IMG/VR virus record: IMGVR_UViG_3300047322_000336
Location: 1 to 48,345 of that record
From: a virus
Strand: one strand, 5' to 3'
Length of the DNA stretch: 48,345 nt
Of the stretch, positions 16,222 to 23,147 are shown in pieces. The notes beneath the pieces were generated by a model. It saw nothing but the letters and a program-made list of their open reading frames with translations, made no database searches and was not told the origin of the DNA. Within the stretch, counting starts at the first letter, position 1. Each line of letters opens with the position of its first letter. Position numbers and translations under genes: made by a program.

Positions 16222-17024
16222 CACGCCACCTCAATTCCCAACTCAAGACAGCGGGCAACAAAGGCTTTCCAGGCCGCATCCCATTCAGCGTTCCAGGCTG
16301 CCGGGCCGCAGGAGTTTGTATAGGCCTGGCAGTAGGTGCGCAAGATTTCAGCGGCTCGCGCTTCTTCGCCTTTAAAGACGTGCCCCGAAGCCGCGTAGTG
16401 GTAGTAGTCGCCTACCGGCACTCCCAGCTGCAACGCTACATGTTCCTGCAACCGGGCAAAGACAAAGATGTCTTGGCACACGGTTGTAGTGTAGTTGTTG
16501 GAGCGCATAACCCCGACAAGGTCCAGTTTGCCGCTACGCAGCCGGAAGTTATACGCATACGTGCAAAGGTACTCACACTTGGTATCGCCCGCCGCCATGG
16601 CTTCAGCAACCATTTGGTCAGTAGAACCCAACATCATGATGTTGGCGCGGCGGCTGCCTGGGTCGCGTTGCAGTTCACTGATAACAAAGCTCAGTTGTGA
16701 CTTGATGCGCGGGCCGTAGGCGGTAACGTGGTAGCCGTACTTTTCGTCGTCCAAGATGGTGGCGAACTTGGCGGCGTTGGGGTTGAGCGCCAGCATTTCC
16801 GGCGACACATGGACCTTGCCCGAAATGATCCATTCAGCCATAACACCGGAAAATTCCGTGCGGAAGCCCCGCGCCGGGTTGGCAATGCAGCGCTCGGTAG
16901 GGTGGCGCGGCGCCGGAAGTTGGAACGTATGGTTAATCAATTCCATGTCAGGCGCCAGAAACGCTTGCAACAGATTAGCGTGGTACACGTCTTCCCAATA
17001 TTTCGAAATGGGGGTGAGGTTCAT
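16221..17024 (-). CDS. Thymidylate-synthase-fold dCMP hydroxymethylase candidate
   Basis: The 267-residue product has the TS fold landmarks: KYGYHV...YG near 96-104, S124-R-R phosphate site, and nucleophile C154 in YLCTYAYNF, 11 residues before GKL as in TS and T4 gp42. MRSNN follows at 173-177, then D185, and finally GHVF with H215. The MRSN motif and D185 match T4 dCMP hydroxymethylase (MRSND ... ND), where Asp replaces the TS Asn that selects uracil. I therefore favour dCMP over dUMP as substrate. Methylation instead of hydroxymethylation cannot be excluded. It lies 1 base after the methyltransferase gene and is translationally coupled to the deaminase. Confidence 0.78.
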   Translation of the reverse strand: MNLTPISKYWEDVYHANLLQAFLAPDMELINHTFQLPAPRHPTERCIANPARGFRTEFSGVMAEWIISGKVHVSPEMLALNPNAAKFATILDDEKYGYHVTAYGPRIKSQLSFVISELQRDPGSRRANIMMLGSTDQMVAEAMAAGDTKCEYLCTYAYNFRLRSGKLDLVGVMRSNNYTTTVCQDIFVFARLQEHVALQLGVPVGDYYHYAASGHVFKGEEARAAEILRTYCQAYTNSCGPAAWNAEWDAAWKAFVARCLELGIEVA

Positions 17025-17025
17025 A

Positions 17026-17988
17026 TCAGACTTGCTCCAACCGAATGCCAAAGTGACTGAGGCTATGTATACCAGAAACGGCCATGAAACCGGCGTCTTG
17101 CGCCTCGGCTGCAACCATTTGTTCGCTGATGCACTGCCCCGCCTCAGTCATGTCATGCATACGCCACTCCAGGCGCAGGTTCGGGTACTGTTCAATGACC
17201 AGCAAAACACCACTTAGCTTCAACAGTGACTTGGCGCGCTGCAACAGAAACTGGCGTTCGGCAGGGCCTTTACAGTGCAGGATTTCGCTCAACAGTACAA
17301 CGTCATACGCCCCGGCGTGATTGGCAAAGAACTGGTCGTCCTTGAACGCGTCACCGGCTTTGATACCCATGCGGGCGAGCACAGCGCCGGAAGCCTTGGT
17401 AAGCCCTGGCTCACGGTCGTACAGCAAACCTTGCGCCGTCGGATTTGCGGCCAAAAAGCTGGCCAGGTAGCCACCGTTACCGCCGCAATAGTCAAAGAAC
17501 TTCAACGGATTTGGCACACTCAACTTGCCCTGTTCTGCGACCCACTGATGCATATCAGGGAGAAACGCAACCGAGTAGTTTTCCAACCCGCCGCGCAGTG
17601 CAACGTACTTGGCCGGGTCCGTCTCGAAAGCGCCGTCCAGCTGTTGCTGCATCATGCTGAACTCGTATTCCAACAGCGCTTGGCAGTCGATAACGCGCTT
17701 ACCCGCGCCGGTCAGATAGACTTGCGGGCCTTCCTGCTCCCGGTTGAGGTCAATACCTCGGTCTTCAACTTCGATGAGACCCAAGCGCGCCCAACAGGTA
17801 GCAACCGGGTTGGCCTCAGTCGGGTTGGATTCCCACACTTTCTGGCGAATGCCCTTGATGAGCGCGGCAAACATCCAGGCGCCTTCCATCACAGCGTAGA
17901 TTGACGGGCCGTCTTCGGTGCGTGGGAACAGGAACTGCATACCGTTGGAAAACAGGCCGGTGGTTTCTTGCATTGTCGATTCGGTCAT
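17026..17988 (-). CDS. SAM-dependent O-methyltransferase-like protein (COMT type)
   Basis: The product has 320 residues. The N-terminal third looks like the winged-helix dimerisation domain of plant-type O-methyltransferases (LGLIEVEDRG ... VYLTGAGKRV). The C-terminal Rossmann domain has motif I DYCGGNGG at 166-173, acidic D191 after strand 2, and YDVVLLSEILHCKGPAERQFLLQRAKSLLKLSG near 228-260, typical of the Methyltransf_2 family. It lacks the DPPY and PC motifs of DNA methyltransferases. The family acts on small hydroxylated molecules. Here it lies between the kinase fusion and the hydroxymethylase candidate, so a hydroxymethyl-nucleotide or hydroxymethyl-DNA substrate is a reasonable guess but not shown. 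Confidence 0.7.
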   Translation of the reverse strand: MTESTMQETTGLFSNGMQFLFPRTEDGPSIYAVMEGAWMFAALIKGIRQKVWESNPTEANPVATCWARLGLIEVEDRGIDLNREQEGPQVYLTGAGKRVIDCQALLEYEFSMMQQQLDGAFETDPAKYVALRGGLENYSVAFLPDMHQWVAEQGKLSVPNPLKFFDYCGGNGGYLASFLAANPTAQGLLYDREPGLTKASGAVLARMGIKAGDAFKDDQFFANHAGAYDVVLLSEILHCKGPAERQFLLQRAKSLLKLSGVLLVIEQYPNLRLEWRMHDMTEAGQCISEQMVAAEAQDAGFMAVSGIHSLSHFGIRLEQV

Positions 17989-17991
17989 GGC

Positions 17992-19356
17992 TTACCCCTT
18001 AACCTTGAGAACTGGGAGGACGTACTGTTGGATGTAATCGTCGATACTGTGATTGTCCAAGCTGGCCATTTCCCATTGTTGCATGTCAAACACTTCGACG
18101 TTTTGTGGTTGGCGTTCTGGCCCTGCTGCACCGCTGAACGCGTCACGGAAACCTTCGTACACGGCGCGGGCTTTGGCCTCATTCGGGCCATGAAGCTCTA
18201 CACGGGTGCCGCACATGTGTTGGTAGCCCGCAAACCATTGATCTTCATCGGCAGGGAGGGCGATGATGTTGAGTAGCGAGTCAACTTCAGTGTGGTCTTT
18301 CCAGACACGCACGTCGGAGGCGTTGTACTCGCCAGCGCGGTACACTTCAGAGTAGACAGGGTGCGACAACCAAGGCCGTTCTAGTACCACAACGCAGTTA
18401 TGCGCCAACGCTGCCGCGTATTGAATCGCGTGGTAGCGGTAGTCGTGCATGACGGCTTCCAGCTGCTTGCTCCAGGTCAGGTGAATAACCTGCCCGCTGA
18501 ACAACTCGGCAATGCGGGCAGCCAGGGTGCTTTTGCCGCTGGCGTCCGGGCCGTCAATGGTGATGAGGCCACAAAGGTTCTTTGGCCCTGCGGTTTGGCT
18601 GTTGGAGCCTGGCGCGGCGTAGTCCATCGAAACGTGGTTGGCGCTAATAGGCTGTTGCGCGGTTTCGTACACCGGTTCTTCGATGTAAGGCCCCTGCCCG
18701 CAAAGGTCGCCAAGGTACGGCGGTAGCCAGCCATCAGGTTTGGTGATTTCCAGCCCGTGCCCTGTGTCCAAACCCTGCTCTTTGAGCGCTTGGCTACGGC
18801 GCTGTTTAGCTGGGTCAATGTCCTTGTTCATGTTGGCAGCGTGAACGCGGCGCAGCGCTTCATCAATATCGAAACAGTGCATTTGAGCCGTGGCGCGGAA
18901 AGCGCGAATGGCTTCGTTGAGCGCCATGCCTTGGCCAATCAGGTCACCCCGGCGCACGCGCTCTTCATAGCTGTGCAGTACGGCAGCGTGGCGGGCGGCG
19001 CGCATGTTGTTGGCGTCTTGGGCCAGCATATGCGGCTTAACGTCGCGGTAGCCCAGTGCGATTGGGGCGGTAGTGATGTATTCGCCCAACCCTTGACGAT
19101 GAACGGTGCCGGTCAAGAAATAAAGTTCGTCAGCCAGGGCGTCCAAACAGTCGACAATTTCAAAGTCCTTAACCGCGTCCAGGTACTCTTGAGCTTCTTC
19201 CAGGTGGCATTCCATGCGAAACGCCGATTCAGGTTTGCTCAATTCACGCGGCTGGCCGTCGTAGGGCTGGCCGAACTTGTTGTGGAATTGGGTCAACATC
19301 TGGAGCAGCGTCATTTTGGCATACGGCGTGGTGTCATACATTTTAAACTTTGGCAT
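17992..19356 (-). CDS. MazG-like NTP pyrophosphohydrolase fused to dNMP kinase
   Basis: The product has 454 residues. The N-terminal 215 or so are an all-alpha MazG/phosphoribosyl-ATP-pyrophosphohydrolase-like domain: E49, E53, E54, E57 in ECHLEEAQEYL, then DCLDALADELY at 69-79, and a second conserved block VHAANMNK (171-178) with KPDGWLPPYL. From about 262 a P-loop kinase begins: IDGPDASGKST (Walker A 269-277) and ERPWLSHPVYSEVYRAG near 326-342, like dTMP/dNMP kinases. Hydrolysis of a dNTP to dNMP and rephosphorylation of a modified dNMP would bracket the hydroxymethylase step. The gene is 3 bases from the methyltransferase gene. Confidence 0.8.
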   Translation of the reverse strand: MPKFKMYDTTPYAKMTLLQMLTQFHNKFGQPYDGQPRELSKPESAFRMECHLEEAQEYLDAVKDFEIVDCLDALADELYFLTGTVHRQGLGEYITTAPIALGYRDVKPHMLAQDANNMRAARHAAVLHSYEERVRRGDLIGQGMALNEAIRAFRATAQMHCFDIDEALRRVHAANMNKDIDPAKQRRSQALKEQGLDTGHGLEITKPDGWLPPYLGDLCGQGPYIEEPVYETAQQPISANHVSMDYAAPGSNSQTAGPKNLCGLITIDGPDASGKSTLAARIAELFSGQVIHLTWSKQLEAVMHDYRYHAIQYAAALAHNCVVVLERPWLSHPVYSEVYRAGEYNASDVRVWKDHTEVDSLLNIIALPADEDQWFAGYQHMCGTRVELHGPNEAKARAVYEGFRDAFSGAAGPERQPQNVEVFDMQQWEMASLDNHSIDDYIQQYVLPVLKVKG

Positions 19357-19369
19357 GCTTGACTCACTA

Positions 19370-19642
19370 TCAATAGGGGGTTGGATACACTTCGGCGGTG
19401 CAGCTTTGCGGGAACACTTGCATGAGGCTGTGCTTGAGCACCATGCGGCCTGTTGCCAAATTCATGAGCAAATGCTTGTCCAGCGGGACTTTGATGAACT
19501 CGGCTTCTTTGGAACTGAACTTGGCCACTTGATAATATTCGGCGCGGCCTTCGGGGTTGTCAAAACGAACAACGCGACCGGGCTTGACAGTATAAAGGGC
19601 TACGGGGAGGGATATATCAGAATTTGCACAAACCACTTTCAT
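19370..19642 (-). CDS. Hypothetical small protein
   Basis: The product has 90 residues with no recognised family. It has a beta-rich N-terminal part, then VPLDKHLLMNLATGRMVLKHSLMQVF. The ribosome site TGGAAG sits in a leader (CTACTCGACTGGAAG) resembling the shared ACTCAACTGGAG leader of other early genes. It is the first gene upstream of the nucleotide-modification genes and probably belongs to the same transcript. Confidence 0.65.
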   Translation of the reverse strand: MKVVCANSDISLPVALYTVKPGRVVRFDNPEGRAEYYQVAKFSSKEAEFIKVPLDKHLLMNLATGRMVLKHSLMQVFPQSCTAEVYPTPY

Positions 19643-19672
19643 ATGTTACTTCCAGTCGAGTAGAGAGGGGCG

Positions 19673-19903
19673 TTACAGTTGCATCCAGGCTTTTGGCAGC
19701 GGGCGCTTGCCGGGGTGTTGATTATGGAGTCGGGTCACTAGCGAAGCGGCTAATATACGCCATTTATGAGGGGGGCAGGTGGAGCGGGCTGACCGGCTTC
19801 CACAAGTGACCTCGACTGTACAAGTGAGGCCTATGTGGTTAAACCGAACCAGGGCCACGGCGTTGTTGCCGCGAACCCTGATACGAAGCCGCTTAGATTT
19901 CAA
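19673..19903 (-). CDS. Possible small hypothetical gene
   Basis: A 76-codon frame begins with TTG 10 bases inside the upstream gene's end and fills an otherwise empty 230-base gap on the coding strand of a compact operon. The product is basic (RLRIRVRGNN, GKRPLPKAW). There is no clear ribosome site, and TTG is an uncommon start here, so expression is uncertain. It would need re-initiation after the preceding gene. Confidence 0.35.
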   Translation of the reverse strand: MKSKRLRIRVRGNNAVALVRFNHIGLTCTVEVTCGSRSARSTCPPHKWRILAASLVTRLHNQHPGKRPLPKAWMQL

Positions 19904-20408
19904 GGGCGTCGGCAGCAGCCTTAGCCTTTGGAGCGGCTTTGGCTTTCGGTGCTGCTTTGGTAGTAGCCTTGGGCGCGGTGCCTTTCTTCGGCGCAGCGGG
20001 TGCAGAAGCAGCCTTGGACGCCACAGCCTTTTTTGCTGGTGTGGCCTTCACAGGTGCTTTGGCTACCGGCGCTGGCTTTGCAGCTGGCTTGGCCTTGGCA
20101 ACTACAGCGGCTTCCTTGGCTTTCGCTTCGTTGGCCTTGTGGTACTCGGCGTGGGGGCCTTTCTTGGCAGCAGCCATGTTAGCGGCTGCCCATTCGCGGT
20201 GGTCGGGGCTGCCTACAGCGGCCAAGTCAGCGCCGATGAGGCCCTCAACCAACAGTTCGCGGCGGTACTTGGTGCAGTGCTTTTTGTCAACACTGGATTC
20301 CGGGAACGCGGTTTGAACTTCGCTGATGATGGCATCATCGGTTTTCTTCTTGATGATGAGGGCGCGAATCAGGTCTTTAGCGGTTTTGCGTTCGGTTGGC
20401 TTAGCCAT
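19893..20408 (-). CDS. Possible nested product of the H1-like gene
   Basis: An in-frame ATG at 20408 has an excellent ribosome site (TAGGAG, 8 bases spacing). The 171-residue product would keep the helical domain and Lys/Ala tail but lose the cysteine domain. The boundary falls between domains. Seen: SD and frame. Inferred: expression. Confidence 0.45.
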   Translation of the reverse strand: MAKPTERKTAKDLIRALIIKKKTDDAIISEVQTAFPESSVDKKHCTKYRRELLVEGLIGADLAAVGSPDHREWAAANMAAAKKGPHAEYHKANEAKAKEAAVVAKAKPAAKPAPVAKAPVKATPAKKAVASKAASAPAAPKKGTAPKATTKAAPKAKAAPKAKAAADALEI

Positions 20409-20957
20409 GGGTGTAGCTCCTATTTCTGAGATGAGTGCGGTTAAGCGGTCTATTGGCAACTGTACGTGGTGTCCACGTTTCAGGCCGTTTGGCAGGTCAC
20501 CAGCAAGGCGAATAACCACCATGCCGGGGAGTCTAGCTGTTGCCAAATCAGTTGTCAAGTCGCTTTCCACCGCCGCGTTTACAGACACTGGGGTACTGTC
20601 GTTCGAGGTTGGGTTATTGAGCGCATTGCAAGCCAGTTTGGCAGCCTTTTCGGACTTCTTGAGCGTGGCAACCGCGCCGGTTTGGCGGTGGATTACAGCC
20701 CATTCGGATTTGACGTTTTCGATGTAGTACGGCAGACCTCGGCAGGTGGTGCAGCAGTCGGTTTCCAGGTCGTCGGCCAATTCGGTACGCGCTGGCAACT
20801 GCTGCTCGCCCCAAATCTTAACGCCGCTCGGCATACTGGCCATGTGCTTTACATGGGCAGCTGCCGTGCCATTGCAGAACGCGCAACGGGTCAACTCAAA
20901 CAGCGAGTTTGTCAGCGGGTGGAAATGGGAAGCCGGGGTGAGGACTAATTCGGACAT
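19893..20957 (-). CDS. Protein with Cys-rich N-terminus and histone H1-like tail
   Basis: The product has 354 residues. The N-terminal 100 hold CAFC and CCTTC pairs, possible zinc ligands, then a stretch with Trp and basic residues. The middle (about 184-270) looks like a folded helical domain. The last 90 residues are almost only Ala, Lys and Pro (KAPVKATPAKKAV and repeats), like histone H1 or AlgP tails that bind nucleic acid. The start follows CTGGAGA. The function may be DNA compaction or regulation; family not recognised. Confidence 0.7.
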   Translation of the reverse strand: MSELVLTPASHFHPLTNSLFELTRCAFCNGTAAAHVKHMASMPSGVKIWGEQQLPARTELADDLETDCCTTCRGLPYYIENVKSEWAVIHRQTGAVATLKKSEKAAKLACNALNNPTSNDSTPVSVNAAVESDLTTDLATARLPGMVVIRLAGDLPNGLKRGHHVQLPIDRLTALISEIGATPMAKPTERKTAKDLIRALIIKKKTDDAIISEVQTAFPESSVDKKHCTKYRRELLVEGLIGADLAAVGSPDHREWAAANMAAAKKGPHAEYHKANEAKAKEAAVVAKAKPAAKPAPVAKAPVKATPAKKAVASKAASAPAAPKKGTAPKATTKAAPKAKAAPKAKAAADALEI

Positions 20958-21029
20958 GGTGTATCTCCAGTTGAGTTGGGCGTTGCACTGACTTAGCCCC
21001 AGTTAAGGGGCTTGTCGGTTGCGGGTGGG

Positions 21030-21146
21030 TTAGCGATACCAAACACACCAATCAAATTTACTGAAGCATTCAACTTCATGGTAGGTGGTCAAGGTCGCTG
21101 CAAAAGCGCGGGCGGCTTCTTCGGTTTTAAAGTTTTGAAAGTTCAT
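21030..21146 (-). CDS. Small 38-residue protein
   Basis: The ATG at 21146 lies just after the conserved leader ACTCAACTGGAG of the phage promoter family. The frame runs 38 codons to TAA with several aromatic residues (ends FDWCVWYR). The good ribosome site and dedicated promoter argue that it is real despite its length. Function unknown. Confidence 0.6.
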   Translation of the reverse strand: MNFQNFKTEEAARAFAATLTTYHEVECFSKFDWCVWYR

Positions 21147-21190
21147 GTCGTTTCTCCAGTTGAGTAGGGCGCCGCGCCCCTGTAGAACGA

Positions 21191-21219
21191 ATCATCGTCG
21201 ACCAAAACGGGGTTGTCCA
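21191..21219 (-). promoter_or_regulatory. Sigma70-like promoter, family P1
   Basis: On the minus strand TGGACA (21219-21214), a 17-base spacer and GATGAT (21196-21191) are followed by the leader with an AGGGCG hairpin (21166-21181) and ACTCAACTGGAG. The same block occurs at 41019 and 42091, and in part at 33214. It overlaps the 3' end of the helicase gene and should drive the 38-residue gene and the genes after it. Confidence 0.65.
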
Positions 21220-22664
21220 CTCTTTTCGTCGACCGCTGGTCGGATTCTATCGCGGTACATTTTCACCGCCGTCTTAAAATCGGTTTGGGCTTGTGTCTTC
21301 AGGCCCAAACGTTCCATCATTACTTCATCAATTGTCCCTTCGGCTATCAGGTGGTGGATTCGCACGCATTTGCCCTTGTGCCCCTGCCGCCAAAGGCGCT
21401 GAATGTATTGCAGATACTGCTCCAAGTCCCACGTTTGTGTAAACCAACAAATGTCAGCGCCGGGGCCTTCTTGCAGGTTCAAGCCGTGGCTGATAGAGCC
21501 AGGGTGTCCGGCCAGCACTCTTATTTGGCCTTTGTTCCACGCCGCTTCAATACGCTCGCCCTCTTTCGGGGTAACACCGCTGCCGATATGCGCGATGTCG
21601 TACTTAAACGCCTTCTTTACGGCCTCTCTTATGCGTACAAGTTCGTGGTGGAAGTCATACGCGACTAACAGCGGCTTGCCCTGTAATTCGTCGATTAGCT
21701 CAATGAGCCCCTCGGTCTTTACGTCATGCAACCGGTAGAACGGGCGCCGGGCTTGTGGCACTGGCGCTTCACCTTCCTTGCGCGGGTGGTACAGCGCACC
21801 GCCTGTTATTTGGCGGCATGCCCCGGTTGCAACCGCCGAGTTCTTAATTTCAACGCCTTCGTCAGCGATAGCCGTGAACAGTTCTTTCTCAACTTCTTGG
21901 TAGTGCAGCCGCGCTTGCGGTGGTAGCTGTACGGTTCGCTCAACAAACACAATTTCGGGCATGTCAAGATAGTCCTTGGCTTCCATAACGATGCACATAT
22001 GAGCAGCACGGCGGTATATGTAATCCTTGTGTTTGTCGGAAGCAATCTCATAACCTTTCCCCTTGTACCCAGCGCGCTTGAAATACTGCAGCCGGTAATC
22101 GTTAATGGTCCTGCCGAACTTCGCTCCCATATCCACAATGAGGAACTGACCCCATAAATCCTCAAGGCCGTTAGGGGCGGGGGTGCCATTCATCACGTAG
22201 CGATGCTTAAACTTGGGCAGGCGCGGCTTGAGCAGCTTTAGCCGGGCGCTGGCCGGGTTCTTGAACTTGCCCGATTCATCTACGAACAGGATGTCGAATG
22301 GCCAGTTGCGCTTGCCCTTAAGCGCGACGGTGAAGAGCCACTTGAGCCCTTCCGGGTTGATTACATAAATGTCGGCAGGTTGGCTTAACTCCCACAGCTT
22401 GTTTGGCCCGTGCAGGACGCGTACCTTCATGCCGATAGCAAACGTCCACTTTTTAACTTCCTTAGGCCACACGGTGTAGCACGGGCGCAGCGGGGCAACC
22501 ACCAACGCTGCCCGGCCCCGCTTCATGCGCTGAAGGTTCTTGAGGATGCGTAGCGCAATGCTAGTCTTGCCCATCCCTGGGTCAAGGAAGAACGCCATGT
22601 TGGCGCGCCGTACCCCCAATGCAATGGCCTTAATTTGGTACATGTGAGGTACGAACGTCTTCAT
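21192..22664 (-). CDS. SNF2-type DNA helicase/translocase
   Basis: The 490-residue product has Walker A DPGMGKTS (28-35), Walker B FVDES (127-131), a motif III-like NGTPAPNG, and a C-terminal helicase domain with GHPGSISHGLNLQ and WDLEQYLQYIQRLWRQGHKG (motifs V and VI with arginine finger). This short SNF2 type recurs next to VRR-NUC, family A polymerase, DUF2815 and DUF2800 genes in many phages. It probably remodels or unwinds DNA in replication and recombination. The ATG overlaps the VRR-NUC stop. Confidence 0.88.
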   Translation of the reverse strand: MKTFVPHMYQIKAIALGVRRANMAFFLDPGMGKTSIALRILKNLQRMKRGRAALVVAPLRPCYTVWPKEVKKWTFAIGMKVRVLHGPNKLWELSQPADIYVINPEGLKWLFTVALKGKRNWPFDILFVDESGKFKNPASARLKLLKPRLPKFKHRYVMNGTPAPNGLEDLWGQFLIVDMGAKFGRTINDYRLQYFKRAGYKGKGYEIASDKHKDYIYRRAAHMCIVMEAKDYLDMPEIVFVERTVQLPPQARLHYQEVEKELFTAIADEGVEIKNSAVATGACRQITGGALYHPRKEGEAPVPQARRPFYRLHDVKTEGLIELIDELQGKPLLVAYDFHHELVRIREAVKKAFKYDIAHIGSGVTPKEGERIEAAWNKGQIRVLAGHPGSISHGLNLQEGPGADICWFTQTWDLEQYLQYIQRLWRQGHKGKCVRIHHLIAEGTIDEVMMERLGLKTQAQTDFKTAVKMYRDRIRPAVDEKSGQPRFGRR

Positions 22665-22969
22665 ATGATGAGCGCCATCTTCCCTAGTTCGATTTCGAGC
22701 GCTTCAAGAGCGTCGGCCAACGTATCACACACATAAACGCTGTAGCCCTTGGCGCGCAAATCCTTGATACGGTAGACTTGCCCAGGTCGCGGCTCTTCAC
22801 CTTCGCGCTTGAACTCGATGAAGAACACGTAGCCATGGCCCAGCAATACCTGCCGGTCGGGCCAGTTGCGCCAACCAGCGATTTCCATTTTCAGCGCCAA
22901 GAACCCGCGCCGAAACGCCTCTTCAACGAACTGGTCTTCGACTACTTTTTCCACTTTTGGCTTAGCCAC
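22661..22969 (-). CDS. VRR-NUC domain nuclease
   Basis: The 102-residue product from GTG 22969 has the VRR-NUC core: an early acidic residue, GWRNWPDRQVLL with the catalytic Asp, FFIEFKREGEEP with the E-x-K pair, then Q and GYSVYVCDT. Stand-alone VRR-NUC proteins of this size accompany the SNF2 helicase in phage replication modules and may cut branched DNA. Starts upstream (TTG 22999) are less likely. Confidence 0.82.
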   Translation of the reverse strand: MAKPKVEKVVEDQFVEEAFRRGFLALKMEIAGWRNWPDRQVLLGHGYVFFIEFKREGEEPRPGQVYRIKDLRAKGYSVYVCDTLADALEALEIELGKMALII

Positions 22970-23147
22970 ACTGCACCGCCTGTTGCCCAAGCTGTTCAAA
23001 CTGGCGCTCTACTTCGCGGAAGTCGTCGTAACCCCAAAGCGGGTAGTCCCCTCGGATGGCGGCTACAACATTTGCTGCCTTCATTGCTTCCATTTGCGCG
23101 TTCAACGCAAAAATCTCTGCCATAACACGTACCAATTCGCTATTCAT
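22962..23147 (-). CDS. Small helical protein in replication operon
   Basis: The start is ATG 23147, overlapping the polymerase stop (ATGA). The 61 residues are mostly helical (NSELVRVMAEIFALNAQMEAMKA), and the end overlaps the VRR-NUC start. Family not recognised. Translational coupling on both sides suggests a co-factor of the replication proteins. Confidence 0.65.
   Translation of the reverse strand: MNSELVRVMAEIFALNAQMEAMKAANVVAAIRGDYPLWGYDDFREVERQFEQLGQQAVQCG

Noticed and set aside
16495-17217. Plus-strand frames over the TS-like and methyltransferase genes
   Set aside because: They are shadows of well-supported - strand genes with clear enzyme motifs.
17026-17988. DNA cytosine or adenine methyltransferase
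   Set aside because: No PC or DPPY-type catalytic motifs; the winged-helix plus Rossmann layout fits COMT-like O-methyltransferases instead.
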